This document shows, one piece after another, positions 55,892 to 63,982 of a DNA stretch of 64,000 nucleotides. Numbering within the stretch: the first letter of the stretch is position 1; each line of letters opens with the position of its first letter. The stretch is from a virus, in the IMG/VR virus record IMGVR_UViG_3300010413_000010, positions 1 to 64,000 of that record; one strand, 5' to 3'. Both the position numbers and the translations under genes were made by a program. Below the pieces are notes generated by a model, which had not been told where the DNA came from, did no database searches, and worked only from the letters and a program-made list of their open reading frames with translations.

Positions 55892-56343
55892 TACGCCTCC
55901 TGTATTTTGGTCAAATCTATCGGATGTTTCCGGTTTACGATTTTCCCTTTCTTAATAATCTCTTTAGCATACAGTTGCTCTCCGGTGAATTTATAATGAA
56001 GGTACGCAACCCGGCAGTCAAACGTTTTGCAGAGCTTTGGTAAATTATCATGGATACCACATTTTCCGTCTTCCAGGTATACGCAGTCTCCGTTTTTGCG
56101 CTGTGGAATCAGCCACGTCTCAGGCTCTTCACAGATTTTCTTTTTGAGTGGATGGGCTTGAATATCATCGATGGCCGCAAAGATTGTCACAGCAGAGTGA
56201 CTACAGCAGAGGTTACAGTTCCCACAGAATTTCCCGTGATATTGGTACTGCAGATACATCGTCGGGTCTTTTGGGATAGACACTGGTAACCCGGTAATTC
56301 CTTCCGTAATTAGAATGATATCATCTTGGCTCGTGTCTATCAT
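55891..56343 (-). CDS. YkgJ-type CxxCxxxCC metal-binding protein
   Basis: 150 aa. CGNCNLCC about residue 40, CVYLEDGKCGIHDNLPKLCK about 88-107 and a final FDCR: the cysteine spacing of the YkgJ/DUF zinc- or iron-chelating family. Role in phages not known. Overlaps its neighbours on both sides. Confidence 0.75.
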   Translation of the reverse strand: MIDTSQDDIILITEGITGLPVSIPKDPTMYLQYQYHGKFCGNCNLCCSHSAVTIFAAIDDIQAHPLKKKICEEPETWLIPQRKNGDCVYLEDGKCGIHDNLPKLCKTFDCRVAYLHYKFTGEQLYAKEIIKKGKIVNRKHPIDLTKIQEA

Positions 56344-56645
56344 ACAGTCTCTGTCTCATCCTGATCGATCCAGCCAATAGTCAGGGACTCCCACGTATCG
56401 ACCGTTTTTTTATACACTAAGTAATCGCTTACTTTACGCAAAAGGATATAATTTAGGATCGCACTGCATAGTAGAAGAACATGCCAAATTGCAGTTGTTG
56501 GGGCGGAGCCTGTTTTTATCAGAAGAAATGCTGCAACAACTAAACGGCCTCCAGCCACCCCCATCAGTACTAAGCTACATGAAGAAAGGATCGAGGAAAC
56601 AAGAATTATTCTTCTGGTTTTCTTTGTCATCATCGTATTTTCCAT
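56340..56645 (-). CDS. Small membrane protein
   Basis: 101 aa, two or three transmembrane helices (about residues 12-30, 33-45 and 52-68) and an acidic tail. ATG 56645 lies one base after GGGGAGG and ATG 56633 lies 13 nt after it, so the start is unsure. Overlaps the next upstream gene's stop. Confidence 0.55.
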   Translation of the reverse strand: MENTMMTKKTRRIILVSSILSSCSLVLMGVAGGRLVVAAFLLIKTGSAPTTAIWHVLLLCSAILNYILLRKVSDYLVYKKTVDTWESLTIGWIDQDETETV

Positions 56646-57715
56646 ACCTCCCCAGATTCCCGCTCTGGCAGATGTGGAAGTCTGATTTGTGGTTCAATCC
56701 AAACGGGTTTCTTCACTTCACCCTTGATCCGGTTCCCCGCCTCGTCTTTCCGTTTCCCATACCAGTAGTAATTGAAGTGTCCAGCTACTCTGATCTGGTA
56801 CTTGTAATCCTTCTTGTACCCGGCTTCGGCAAGCTGTGCCTGGACGTATTTTTTATATTTTCCGCCGACATAACGAACAACATAATCAGCTTCTTCCTTT
56901 AGCTGCCGTTCGGCTCTTCGACGTTTTTTCGGATTGGAAATTTTCTTTATGTAATCATGCGTCCAATCAGGACCAACCTTCTCAACATCATCTTGCAGTT
57001 CAAGATAAGCTCCCAGTGTAAAAACAAGGTTGATAATAACGTCGCGCATCTTGAGGAAAACATCTTTGTATTCCTTAGTATTAAGGGTTTGGTCTTCGCC
57101 AACATACTGGTCGTTTCTCCGGTCCCGCAACACTTCCGCGAGGGCTTCATTGGAGAACTCATGATCCTTTCGAATTGTCATGAAGGTGTACCCACTGCAG
57201 TGAATATGTTCTGGCGGTGTCATCTTGTCCGAGGACCACTCCTTGACTACTGTCCTTAAATCGGCAATCCGCAACAAGTAGTGATCCCCTTTTTCATGCC
57301 ATTGAACATGAATGGCTTCGATCCTTTCAACCTGATCCATTTCCGGGTGCCCGATATCTGCATGAGAAATATTGGGGTACAAGATAAAAGAATTCGACGG
57401 AAAGGCATCTGCAGGGAAGACCCCCCTGTAGCTGGTATTTACCAAAGCAAGCGCCAGATCGCGCTCCAACATTAAGACAGTCTTGGATTTTTTAAACTCT
57501 TTTGCCATGTAAGCATGAACTGCCATGAGGTTGTCCCGGAGGTCCATCTCCACATCTTTACCGAGGAGAGTATCAGCAAGGGGACCAACCCATTCTGGAT
57601 GCCCTTGGTTTGCATGTCTAAACGTCTCAATAAGTTCTTCCCGAGTCTTGGTTTTTGCTTCTTCAAGGAACCCGTCGAGGATTTCGAAGTAGTAGTCATG
57701 CAACTGCTTTTTCAT
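56630..57715 (-). CDS. AcrVA2-like protein
   Basis: 361 aa. The C-terminal quarter has RVAGHFNYYWYGKRKDEAG then KKPVWIEPQIRLPHL, similar to the His-rich GHxRxxWYG ... WIxP ending of the widespread family that includes the anti-CRISPR AcrVA2. AcrVA2 is known to reduce Cas12a production. Other members have no proven role. The N-terminal part is unknown. Family call from motif only. Confidence 0.5.
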   Translation of the reverse strand: MKKQLHDYYFEILDGFLEEAKTKTREELIETFRHANQGHPEWVGPLADTLLGKDVEMDLRDNLMAVHAYMAKEFKKSKTVLMLERDLALALVNTSYRGVFPADAFPSNSFILYPNISHADIGHPEMDQVERIEAIHVQWHEKGDHYLLRIADLRTVVKEWSSDKMTPPEHIHCSGYTFMTIRKDHEFSNEALAEVLRDRRNDQYVGEDQTLNTKEYKDVFLKMRDVIINLVFTLGAYLELQDDVEKVGPDWTHDYIKKISNPKKRRRAERQLKEEADYVVRYVGGKYKKYVQAQLAEAGYKKDYKYQIRVAGHFNYYWYGKRKDEAGNRIKGEVKKPVWIEPQIRLPHLPERESGEVWKIR

Positions 57716-57752
57716 AACTGTCCTTAATTTTTAATATTGAACATAGAAAGTT

Positions 57753-57774
57753 CCGGGGCCAGAGGCGGCCCCGG
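57753..57774 (-). terminator. GC hairpin after the ParB-like gene
   Basis: CCGGGGCC-agaggc-GGCCCCGG (8-bp stem), no clear T-run; may attenuate transcription into 57715. Confidence 0.6.
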
Positions 57775-57791
57775 CATTTAAACAAATTCCT

Positions 57792-58817
57792 TTAACGGTA
57801 GGCAGGATTGTTGTACGATTGCTTTCTCTCACGTTGACGCATTGCAAACTCAATAGCAGGTTTTCGGCGCCAGTACTTTCTTCTCCCCCACTTCACGTCA
57901 GGGATTCCGCTGTTTGGTTGAAGGGTTTTCCCTGATATACGAATGGTCGCAAGAGAATATGGAGAGAAATCAGCGAACTCTTCCATGTCTACATACTCTT
58001 TACGAATGGCATCAGCCTCATCTTGGCACGTAACAACAGAACCATCAATAGCAATCTGATAATCAAAAGTAAGAGCTCCTGCTTTCGTCTTATTATAAGT
58101 CACAGCCAGGGCAGCAAGGTATTCTTCGCAGGAGTGGCATTGATCAAGGTCGAGCCCGTGACGCTCAAAGTTGGTCATAAATTTCTCTCGGTCGAATTTT
58201 GGATGTAGAATAAACATCAAAATTGCTTCGTTGAACGTAGCAGACCGATTATAGCCATCTCTGGTTATTGCGTAGCCTACCTCAAGGTATAGCTTCATGA
58301 GTGTATTATGTTCCTTTTCTCTTTCTGGGTTTTTTGCCCAGCGCCCAGCCTTGAAGTCTTTGTTCGCCCCTTTGTTCTCAACAAGGGCCTTCAGGGGATC
58401 AGGTCGCCAGAGATAGATTGATGGTAAAAGATTAACAGTATACTCATCCATGAATTCTTCTAAATAGAGGTACTGTTCCAGTTCCATCTTTGCATAGAGC
58501 TTTTGGTAATCCATCAGTGTCCAGCGAGACTGAGTAGTGTTCAATTTTGCGATAGCTGCTGGCAATTGTTTTTTCTGTAGGTCAGGAATCACCACTGCAG
58601 GTATTACCATTCCTTCTCGAACACCGGCGATGGCCCTGTGCTGTCCATCGAAGATTTCCCAACTCCCTCTGTGCTCTCGGACCGCAATAGGCATTAAAAA
58701 CCCAAACTGTCGTAGCGAATCTCTTAGCTTGTCAACCTGGTTTTCATCAATGTCGCGGTTGAACTCAAGGTACTTTAGTCTGTCGTAATCCTTCGGTGCA
58801 ATTGCAATCAAATTCAT
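57792..58817 (-). CDS. ParB/Srx-like nuclease-fold protein
   Basis: 341 aa. N-terminal ParB-N domain: DENQVDKLRDSLRQFGFLMP, then SWEIFDGQHRAIAG (the GxHR motif, about residue 57). The remaining 230 residues are phage-specific and helical, ending in a very basic tail. In phages ParB-N proteins can be NTP-binding DNA regulators or nucleases. GGGAGAG precedes the ATG. Confidence 0.75.
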   Translation of the reverse strand: MNLIAIAPKDYDRLKYLEFNRDIDENQVDKLRDSLRQFGFLMPIAVREHRGSWEIFDGQHRAIAGVREGMVIPAVVIPDLQKKQLPAAIAKLNTTQSRWTLMDYQKLYAKMELEQYLYLEEFMDEYTVNLLPSIYLWRPDPLKALVENKGANKDFKAGRWAKNPEREKEHNTLMKLYLEVGYAITRDGYNRSATFNEAILMFILHPKFDREKFMTNFERHGLDLDQCHSCEEYLAALAVTYNKTKAGALTFDYQIAIDGSVVTCQDEADAIRKEYVDMEEFADFSPYSLATIRISGKTLQPNSGIPDVKWGRRKYWRRKPAIEFAMRQRERKQSYNNPAYR

Positions 58818-58913
58818 TTTAACTCTCCCATAACTTTTGCATTTTCTGCGAGGTTATCCTAACATGATATGGCGAATTTGTACACAATTAAAAGTTTTTG
58901 ATTGATTACTTTC
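58818..58913 (-). promoter_or_regulatory. Promoter region of the ParB-like gene
   Basis: Minus strand TATCAT near 58863-58868 with TTTAAT at a 17-nt spacing; weak. The gap is otherwise empty. Confidence 0.35.
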
Positions 58914-59507
58914 CTACGAGTTTATCCCTTTTCGGTAGATTGCCAAGGCTCTTTCAAACGCAGCAGATTTGTGGTATCCGCACGTCTCATATTCATAGCA
59001 ATATCCTCGATATATACAATCGGGAACACAGACATCATATATATCTGGGTCTACTCGCGCGACTTCATCAAGCACTTTTACCCAAGCTTCTCTTGTCTCT
59101 TTTGAAGCTTGATTACACAATCGTTTCCTCGATATATTGATTAAAGCTTGAGCGTTAGCTTCAAACTCATGCTCTACAAGAGCCCCTTGAGGAATCGTAT
59201 CTCGATCAATACCTGTTCTATCTGACCTTTGAGTTCTGACCCAGTGAACAATTCCGAGCCAATGTCGCACAAAATGGGTCGAGACCCAATAAGGGAGATT
59301 TCTCCATTTCACCTTCACAATTAGCTGTCGGATTGGCGAGTGTTCCGCCAGAAGCATCCGGCGCCGCCACTGTCGGGACGGATCACTCCTCCCCGGTTCC
59401 CGGTGGATGGTGGTCCTGGCAGCATCAGCTACATCCCGCCAGGACCCTTTCAGTTTTATGGGCTCACAGTAGGTTTGCACTTTTTTATCCACGCACAAAC
59501 TCCACAT
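58914..59507 (-). CDS. thyX: ThyX-like flavin-dependent thymidylate synthase, divergent
   Basis: 197 aa. The central RHWLGIVHWVRTQRSDR corresponds to the ThyX motif RHRxxSxNxxSxR, but two of its serines are changed; phage ThyX-like proteins with this RH...TQRxDR form are known. Other conserved bits include EHSPIRQL before it. ThyX converts dUMP to dTMP with FAD and folate. Activity here is uncertain. GGAG lies 6 nt before ATG 59507. Confidence 0.75.
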   Translation of the reverse strand: MWSLCVDKKVQTYCEPIKLKGSWRDVADAARTTIHREPGRSDPSRQWRRRMLLAEHSPIRQLIVKVKWRNLPYWVSTHFVRHWLGIVHWVRTQRSDRTGIDRDTIPQGALVEHEFEANAQALINISRKRLCNQASKETREAWVKVLDEVARVDPDIYDVCVPDCIYRGYCYEYETCGYHKSAAFERALAIYRKGINS

Positions 59508-59694
59508 CTATAGCTCCGAGTTTTCCCTCAGATTCATTGATAATTACGCTGAGATAGTTCTTGCAGTCTTCATCCAAGGCAATAACAGTTTCATAATTCC
59601 CTTGGAGGTACTCTCGCTTGGTGCCATCGATACACTCAAACTCAGTGCCAGCGGGAATGACAATATCAGATTTTGTTCTAATCTTCACTCCCAT
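59485..59694 (-). CDS. Hypothetical small beta-rich protein
   Basis: 69 aa from ATG 59694 (GGAGG 6 nt before). Alternating strands (VKIRTKSDIVIPAGTEFECI), an SH3-like length and pattern. Overlaps the ThyX-like start and the previous gene's end. Confidence 0.55.
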   Translation of the reverse strand: MGVKIRTKSDIVIPAGTEFECIDGTKREYLQGNYETVIALDEDCKNYLSVIINESEGKLGAIDVEFVRG

Positions 59695-59929
59695 CTTGCA
59701 CCTCCAACGCCGCAATAGTTACAAGAAGCCCTTCCCCGTCGATATAGAAAAAGTCTCCATCAGTATCAATAAAACTAACGAACAATAATCTCTCGCTTCC
59801 TCTAAAAACCGATATCTCGTGCATAAGTTCAGCACCATCCTTTGCCTCGGAGAGGATAGTCGTGTCCACAGCAGTTCCGTCGGGCTTCTGTGCGTGGATC
59901 AAGTATTCTGTTAAACATTCTGTTTTCAT
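59678..59929 (-). CDS. Hypothetical acidic protein
   Basis: 83 aa, acidic, with a FIDTDGDFFYIDGEGLL calcium-loop-like Asp pattern that is probably coincidental. Coupled to the SbcC C-half by ATGA. Unknown. Confidence 0.55.
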   Translation of the reverse strand: MKTECLTEYLIHAQKPDGTAVDTTILSEAKDGAELMHEISVFRGSERLLFVSFIDTDGDFFYIDGEGLLVTIAALEVQDGSED

Positions 59930-60555
59930 TCTTTAATCACCTTTACCTTTGAAATGTAATCGTCTCCGCGAGAAACCCGGAAGACCTTGTCGGAGTGCTC
60001 GATAACATCGCTCTCCTTATTGTGCGTGATCATGATGATCTGGAGCTCAAGCTTTTTACTGAGCGTCGAGACCATCTCCATTACTGCTTCCTGAAGGTTT
60101 TCAGAAACATGTTTAAAAGGCTCATCCAAGATAAACGTTGATCTAGTCAGGGGAGTTGAGATATTCCACAAAGCCAGTCGAAGGGCAAAGGCTGCTACAT
60201 CGACAACACCAAACCCTGAAGAAGCAAGCGGTGAGAACCGAACCCCGTTCCGGGTAAAGTAAAGAGAACATTCGGTCTTGCCCCGTTTTACTTCAAAATC
60301 AACTTCAAAATCGTAAGCCTCGTGTTGGTATACGATATCCAGCGCAGAGGTGACTATTGGCTCGATGGAGAGTTTTAACTTCTCCTGTGTCGCCAGGGCA
60401 ACCTCTTGGACGACCAACTGCCCCGCCTCTATATCCAGATATTCCTCATCGACATCTCCAAGCTGCTGAGTGATCTCCCGCGACTGCCGTCGCAAGATGT
60501 CACGCTGTCCTACAAGTTGCGAGATTTCTGTACCCATGCGTTCCATGCTGAACAC
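59926..60555 (-). CDS. SbcC/Rad50 C-terminal half
   Basis: 209 aa from GTG 60555 (GGAGG 7 nt upstream). Coiled-coil end (about 5-60), then an ABC signature-like LASSGFGVVDVAAFALRLAL and Walker B STFILDEPFKHVSE, plus the His-switch IIMITHNKE. The N-terminal half is a separate gene at 61816-63018. Together with SbcD they would form a Mre11-Rad50 nuclease. Confidence 0.8.
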   Translation of the reverse strand: MFSMERMGTEISQLVGQRDILRRQSREITQQLGDVDEEYLDIEAGQLVVQEVALATQEKLKLSIEPIVTSALDIVYQHEAYDFEVDFEVKRGKTECSLYFTRNGVRFSPLASSGFGVVDVAAFALRLALWNISTPLTRSTFILDEPFKHVSENLQEAVMEMVSTLSKKLELQIIMITHNKESDVIEHSDKVFRVSRGDDYISKVKVIKE

Positions 60556-60707
60556 TCGGTAACCTCCTCATCGTCTTTGAGCAGTTCGCTTAATTGAGAG
60601 GCCTGGTTAACGGCACTTTCCATAAGCTGCTGCCGGGGTATTTTCAGCTCTTCTTTTCGAAGAAGCTCCGCATAAATCAGACCTGTTGCAAGTTCTTTAA
60701 ATGTCAT
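60510..60707 (-). CDS. Small helical protein in the SbcCD operon
   Basis: 65 aa. Starts at the SbcD stop (ATGA overlap) and ends within the SbcC C-half gene, a 46-nt overlap. Helical with an acidic C-terminal part. May be a linker or subunit of the complex; not recognised. Confidence 0.6.
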   Translation of the reverse strand: MTFKELATGLIYAELLRKEELKIPRQQLMESAVNQASQLSELLKDDEEVTECSAWNAWVQKSRNL

Positions 60708-61597
60708 TCAAGCCACCCCATAATTAATAGACCGATTCCATCGTCAACATCATTCGTTCGGATGTATTTAAGGAGATTGTCTCGATAGTCGAGAGTCAGA
60801 CCGCGCACCTCTGAAAACTTCTTCCCGAGCGCTTCCAGCCGTTGATCTCTCGCCTCTTCATATTCAATGTGGGAATCATCAAGGATATCCCACTCTATTG
60901 GAACTGAGACGGCTTCAAGCTTCTTTGTAGCCGCATCGAAGACGAATACATGCGGACAATGCTCTTTTTGAGCCGCAGTATCGCGCTTGAAGCTCCCTGG
61001 GTTGATCAGGACTCTTCCATCCATTTCTTCGACGAAACACTGGTGATTGTCGCCGGTCAAAATGATGTCGTACTCTGGGAATTCCTTTAGGAGGTCTCTC
61101 GCTATTTTGCCGTCCATATGAGGGTCAGGTTCTTGGGAGACATACCCATGCCAGACAGCGATTTGAGTAATTGTTTTCAGTGCCGGAACATGCTCTATAA
61201 TTTCTCCGTAGTTGTATCCATAGACACGTACAGGATCGACCCCCTCTTCTTCTGTCTCGAAGGTCGTAGGCTTATCAAGTCTCCTGAACCGGCCGGTCTT
61301 TTCAAGAAAACCAAGAGTTGTTTTTTTCCAGAGCTCTATGTTGTGGTGGAGCTCGTCATGGTTACCGTAAACTCCATGTAGTAAGGGGAGCTCGTCATCC
61401 AGATACGAGGCGAAGGTGAGAGGTTCAGCCCTTTCCCTTGAGCGATCCACGATGTCTCCAGCGCAAATCTGAACGTAGTATGGAAAGGTTTCTCTGAGCC
61501 ACTTAATCAGCTTCCCTTGAGTAGTGAAATAATCATCCTTCCGTGCTACTGGGACGGTTGATCGCAAATGAAGGTCTGCAGAAAATACGAACTTCAT
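60704..61597 (-). CDS. sbcD: SbcD/Mre11-type nuclease
   Basis: 297 aa. Metallophosphoesterase motifs in order: SADLHLR, AGDIVDRS, YGNHDE, VWHGYV, LTGDNHQC and NPGS. It is the 3'-5' exonuclease and endonuclease subunit that works with Rad50/SbcC on DNA ends and hairpins. A short capping domain (about 220-297) is shorter than in bacteria. Flanked by both SbcC halves. Confidence 0.88.
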   Translation of the reverse strand: MKFVFSADLHLRSTVPVARKDDYFTTQGKLIKWLRETFPYYVQICAGDIVDRSRERAEPLTFASYLDDELPLLHGVYGNHDELHHNIELWKKTTLGFLEKTGRFRRLDKPTTFETEEEGVDPVRVYGYNYGEIIEHVPALKTITQIAVWHGYVSQEPDPHMDGKIARDLLKEFPEYDIILTGDNHQCFVEEMDGRVLINPGSFKRDTAAQKEHCPHVFVFDAATKKLEAVSVPIEWDILDDSHIEYEEARDQRLEALGKKFSEVRGLTLDYRDNLLKYIRTNDVDDGIGLLIMGWLE

Positions 61598-61815
61598 TCA
61601 TCTTCCTCCATTTTAAATATCTTTTTAGCAGTTATAATTCCAACTACATAAAGAACTGTGACAGGCCAAAGGCAAGACATTATTAACGCTATGTCGTAAT
61701 CGTCTTCAACGTGGTCGTAGTGGGATACCCCGAAGTCCAGCTTCACGAAGACGCAGAAAGCGAGACCCCCGAGATACGCATACAGGGCGATGTAGAATAG
61801 GACTATTAAAAACAT
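61594..61815 (-). CDS. Small membrane protein between SbcD and SbcC
   Basis: 73 aa, two transmembrane helices (about 2-22 and 42-60) and an acidic tail. Odd location inside a DNA-repair operon; overlaps SbcD by ATGA and lies directly after the SbcC N-half stop. Unknown. Confidence 0.55.
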   Translation of the reverse strand: MFLIVLFYIALYAYLGGLAFCVFVKLDFGVSHYDHVEDDYDIALIMSCLWPVTVLYVVGIITAKKIFKMEEDE

Positions 61816-63018
61816 TTATTCTCCTAGGCGGTGGCCACAGAGAATGCAGGAGTCTCCCATGGCCTCATCGAATTCTTCTATTAACTGGTTAAGAGTTGCC
61901 TCTTCCATCTCAATACCTTCTTGCAGTCCCTTCGCCTCAACATACAGGTTTTTGAGAGACTCAAGACTGGTGGCCGTTGATGTCAGCCGCCCCTGCTTTC
62001 GGTCGATTCTCGCAAAATCAATGTCAGGGAGCATTCTGCCGAGAACCCGTTGGATTTCTTCAATATGGCGGACAGCCCCGTCCATTTCTGACTTGTCTAT
62101 GAAAAGTGCCGATTCTTTAGCACATAGAGAAAGGGTTGAATCGATCTTTTTCGAGAGCCCCTCGACATTCTTCGGCATCGCATATTGAATTTTCAAAATT
62201 TGTGCGTATATATAGAAGATTTCTGCTTTTTCCTCTATGAGCGGATCAATCTTTGAAAGAGTCTTTTCTGCCCTGGCTATCCGTTTTTCAAGACGGGAGG
62301 CATCCGGCAAAGCAGCTATTTTTTCTTGAAGGGTATCTATTTTGGTGACAAGGTCCTGTAGAACAGCAATCTCACTGCTGAGTTCCCCTACCCTATTCTC
62401 GTACTCTTGAGATTTTTCGTAGAGGTCTATCAGGGTGTCTAAGTATTCATATTCCTGCTCTTTCTTCTGATTCTCTTCAAGATTTTTGAGTAGCCGTTTC
62501 CGTTCAGCCCGGTTCTGCCTGACAGATCGCTCGGCGTTTACTAATACTTGGTCTATAAGGTCAAGGTTGGTGTATGAGTTGATTCTCCGAATCACCTCCC
62601 CCGCACTTTCCCCAAACAGGAAGAAGTTGTCCTCCTGCTTCTGGACGTTCAATTCTCCAATATTTAGAAACTCTTGCACTTCTGGTACAGAGCCCCTCCC
62701 GAATGCTTTATATTCAACCTTCTCACCATCGATTTCACTGCTATAGCTATTCTCTACACCCTTCGTTCGAGTGACGGTTCCTTCGTCGGTGGTGATATCG
62801 ACAACTGCATTTTCTGTGGGCTTTTTCTTGGCATCCCACGTCCAGGAGGAGACAAAGGCCGTGCCGTCCGGCTTATTCTCGTTGACAAGATTCAGAGCTC
62901 TCATCACTGAGGACTTTCCGTGATCACTTGTTCCTATAAAGACATTCACACCAGGACAGAATTCAACTTCCGTGTCTTTATGACTTTGAAAATTTCTTAA
63001 TCGCACTTTTCGGATCAT
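61816..63018 (-). CDS. SbcC/Rad50 N-terminal half with zinc hook
   Basis: 400 aa. Walker A variant FIGTSDHGKSSVMRAL about residue 30, Q-loop region, then a long coiled coil (about 170-380), ending with the zinc-hook CILCGHRLGE in the last ten residues. A Rad50 polypeptide would continue through a second coil to the signature and Walker B; here it stops right after the hook, and the rest is encoded at 59926-60555. Confidence 0.82.
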   Translation of the reverse strand: MIRKVRLRNFQSHKDTEVEFCPGVNVFIGTSDHGKSSVMRALNLVNENKPDGTAFVSSWTWDAKKKPTENAVVDITTDEGTVTRTKGVENSYSSEIDGEKVEYKAFGRGSVPEVQEFLNIGELNVQKQEDNFFLFGESAGEVIRRINSYTNLDLIDQVLVNAERSVRQNRAERKRLLKNLEENQKKEQEYEYLDTLIDLYEKSQEYENRVGELSSEIAVLQDLVTKIDTLQEKIAALPDASRLEKRIARAEKTLSKIDPLIEEKAEIFYIYAQILKIQYAMPKNVEGLSKKIDSTLSLCAKESALFIDKSEMDGAVRHIEEIQRVLGRMLPDIDFARIDRKQGRLTSTATSLESLKNLYVEAKGLQEGIEMEEATLNQLIEEFDEAMGDSCILCGHRLGE

Positions 63019-63518
63019 GGCAAACCTCGTCGATAATCTTCTATATAAAGGAGCGGATTTACTCTTTCTCCATTTATGAAGATTTCCAGGTGGAGATGTT
63101 CCCCGTCAGACTGACCGGTGTTTCCGATCCTGCCGATGACATCCCCTGCTTTTACAATTGTTCCTTCCCTGATATATGATTCTGAAAGATGAGCGTAGAG
63201 TGACTCGACACCGTTTTCGTGCCGGATGATGATTGCTCCTCCGTAAATAGGGTGTCCCTTGTAGTAATCGTCAGGTGGGGGCCATGAGTCTGTAACGACT
63301 CCATCGGCAACCGCTACAACCTGCGCTTTCCACACGGATGCAATATCTACTCCAGAGTGGCAGTGGATCGTTTCTGTCAGAGGACTAACTCTGACCCCAA
63401 AAGGGGAGGTGTATCTGCAATCCTCTTCAGCTATTGGGAATTTCAGTAAGATATGCTGCGCTGTTAAGTTCCACATACTGAGTACAAACAGCACACCTAT
63501 GATTTTCTTTCGAGTCAC
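63015..63518 (-). CDS. M23 peptidase (peptidoglycan endopeptidase), exported
   Basis: 167 aa. Signal peptide of about 20 residues. LytM/M23 core: HSGVDIA (zinc His and Asp), then YAHLS and HLHLEIFING (His-x-His). Cuts peptidoglycan cross-links from the periplasmic side. It is outside the lysis cassette, so it may act in entry, exclusion, or lysis timing. Overlaps SbcC N-half by ATGA. Confidence 0.82.
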   Translation of the reverse strand: MTRKKIIGVLFVLSMWNLTAQHILLKFPIAEEDCRYTSPFGVRVSPLTETIHCHSGVDIASVWKAQVVAVADGVVTDSWPPPDDYYKGHPIYGGAIIIRHENGVESLYAHLSESYIREGTIVKAGDVIGRIGNTGQSDGEHLHLEIFINGERVNPLLYIEDYRRGLP

Positions 63519-63529
63519 TCTCGCTCTCC

Positions 63530-63982
63530 TTAATTCTTAAAAAAGTAGGAAAAGAACCGTTTAAGATCGAGGATGGCGATAGGATTCATGCCGTTACGCT
63601 TATGAACAACAAGCCAGTCCCTCCCCCCCTCTGTGTTAGCTTTGGCCTGTTCTATAGTAGATTTCAGGTTAAAGCTCTCAACGTTCTTACATTCGATATC
63701 GAAAGGGATTTCATCCCGAGCCGGTCCTATGAGCAGAACATCTGTCCCGGAACCACCCATCATTCGGGGCTGTATCATTTCACTGTCGTAACCCCAAGCG
63801 TAGCCGGTATGGTGGCTCAAGATTTCGCAGACATCTTGTTGCAGTTTCCTACCTTTCGATTTTCTTGCTGATACCGAGATTGGTTTCAGCTCTTTGTTAA
63901 TCTTCTTAACCAGCCGTTGGGCCTCTTTGTCATCGAGAGGCTCCAACAAGCTGACAAGACTTTTTAGGTCTTTTCTATTCAC
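63530..63982 (-). CDS. PD-(D/E)XK nuclease / Holliday-junction-resolvase-like
   Basis: 150 aa. GGSGTDVLLIGPARD gives the catalytic Asp and PFDIECKNVE the E-x-K pair of the PD-(D/E)XK fold, as in phage VRR-NUC or RusA-unrelated resolvase-like enzymes. Probably a DNA nuclease for recombination or branch removal. Its start lies 18 nt from the window edge. Confidence 0.72.
   Translation of the reverse strand: MNRKDLKSLVSLLEPLDDKEAQRLVKKINKELKPISVSARKSKGRKLQQDVCEILSHHTGYAWGYDSEMIQPRMMGGSGTDVLLIGPARDEIPFDIECKNVESFNLKSTIEQAKANTEGGRDWLVVHKRNGMNPIAILDLKRFFSYFFKN

Noticed and set aside
56660-56720. tRNA T-arm-like GGTTCAATCC
   Set aside because: Inside the AcrVA2-like coding sequence, with no matching D-arm, anticodon arm or acceptor stem.
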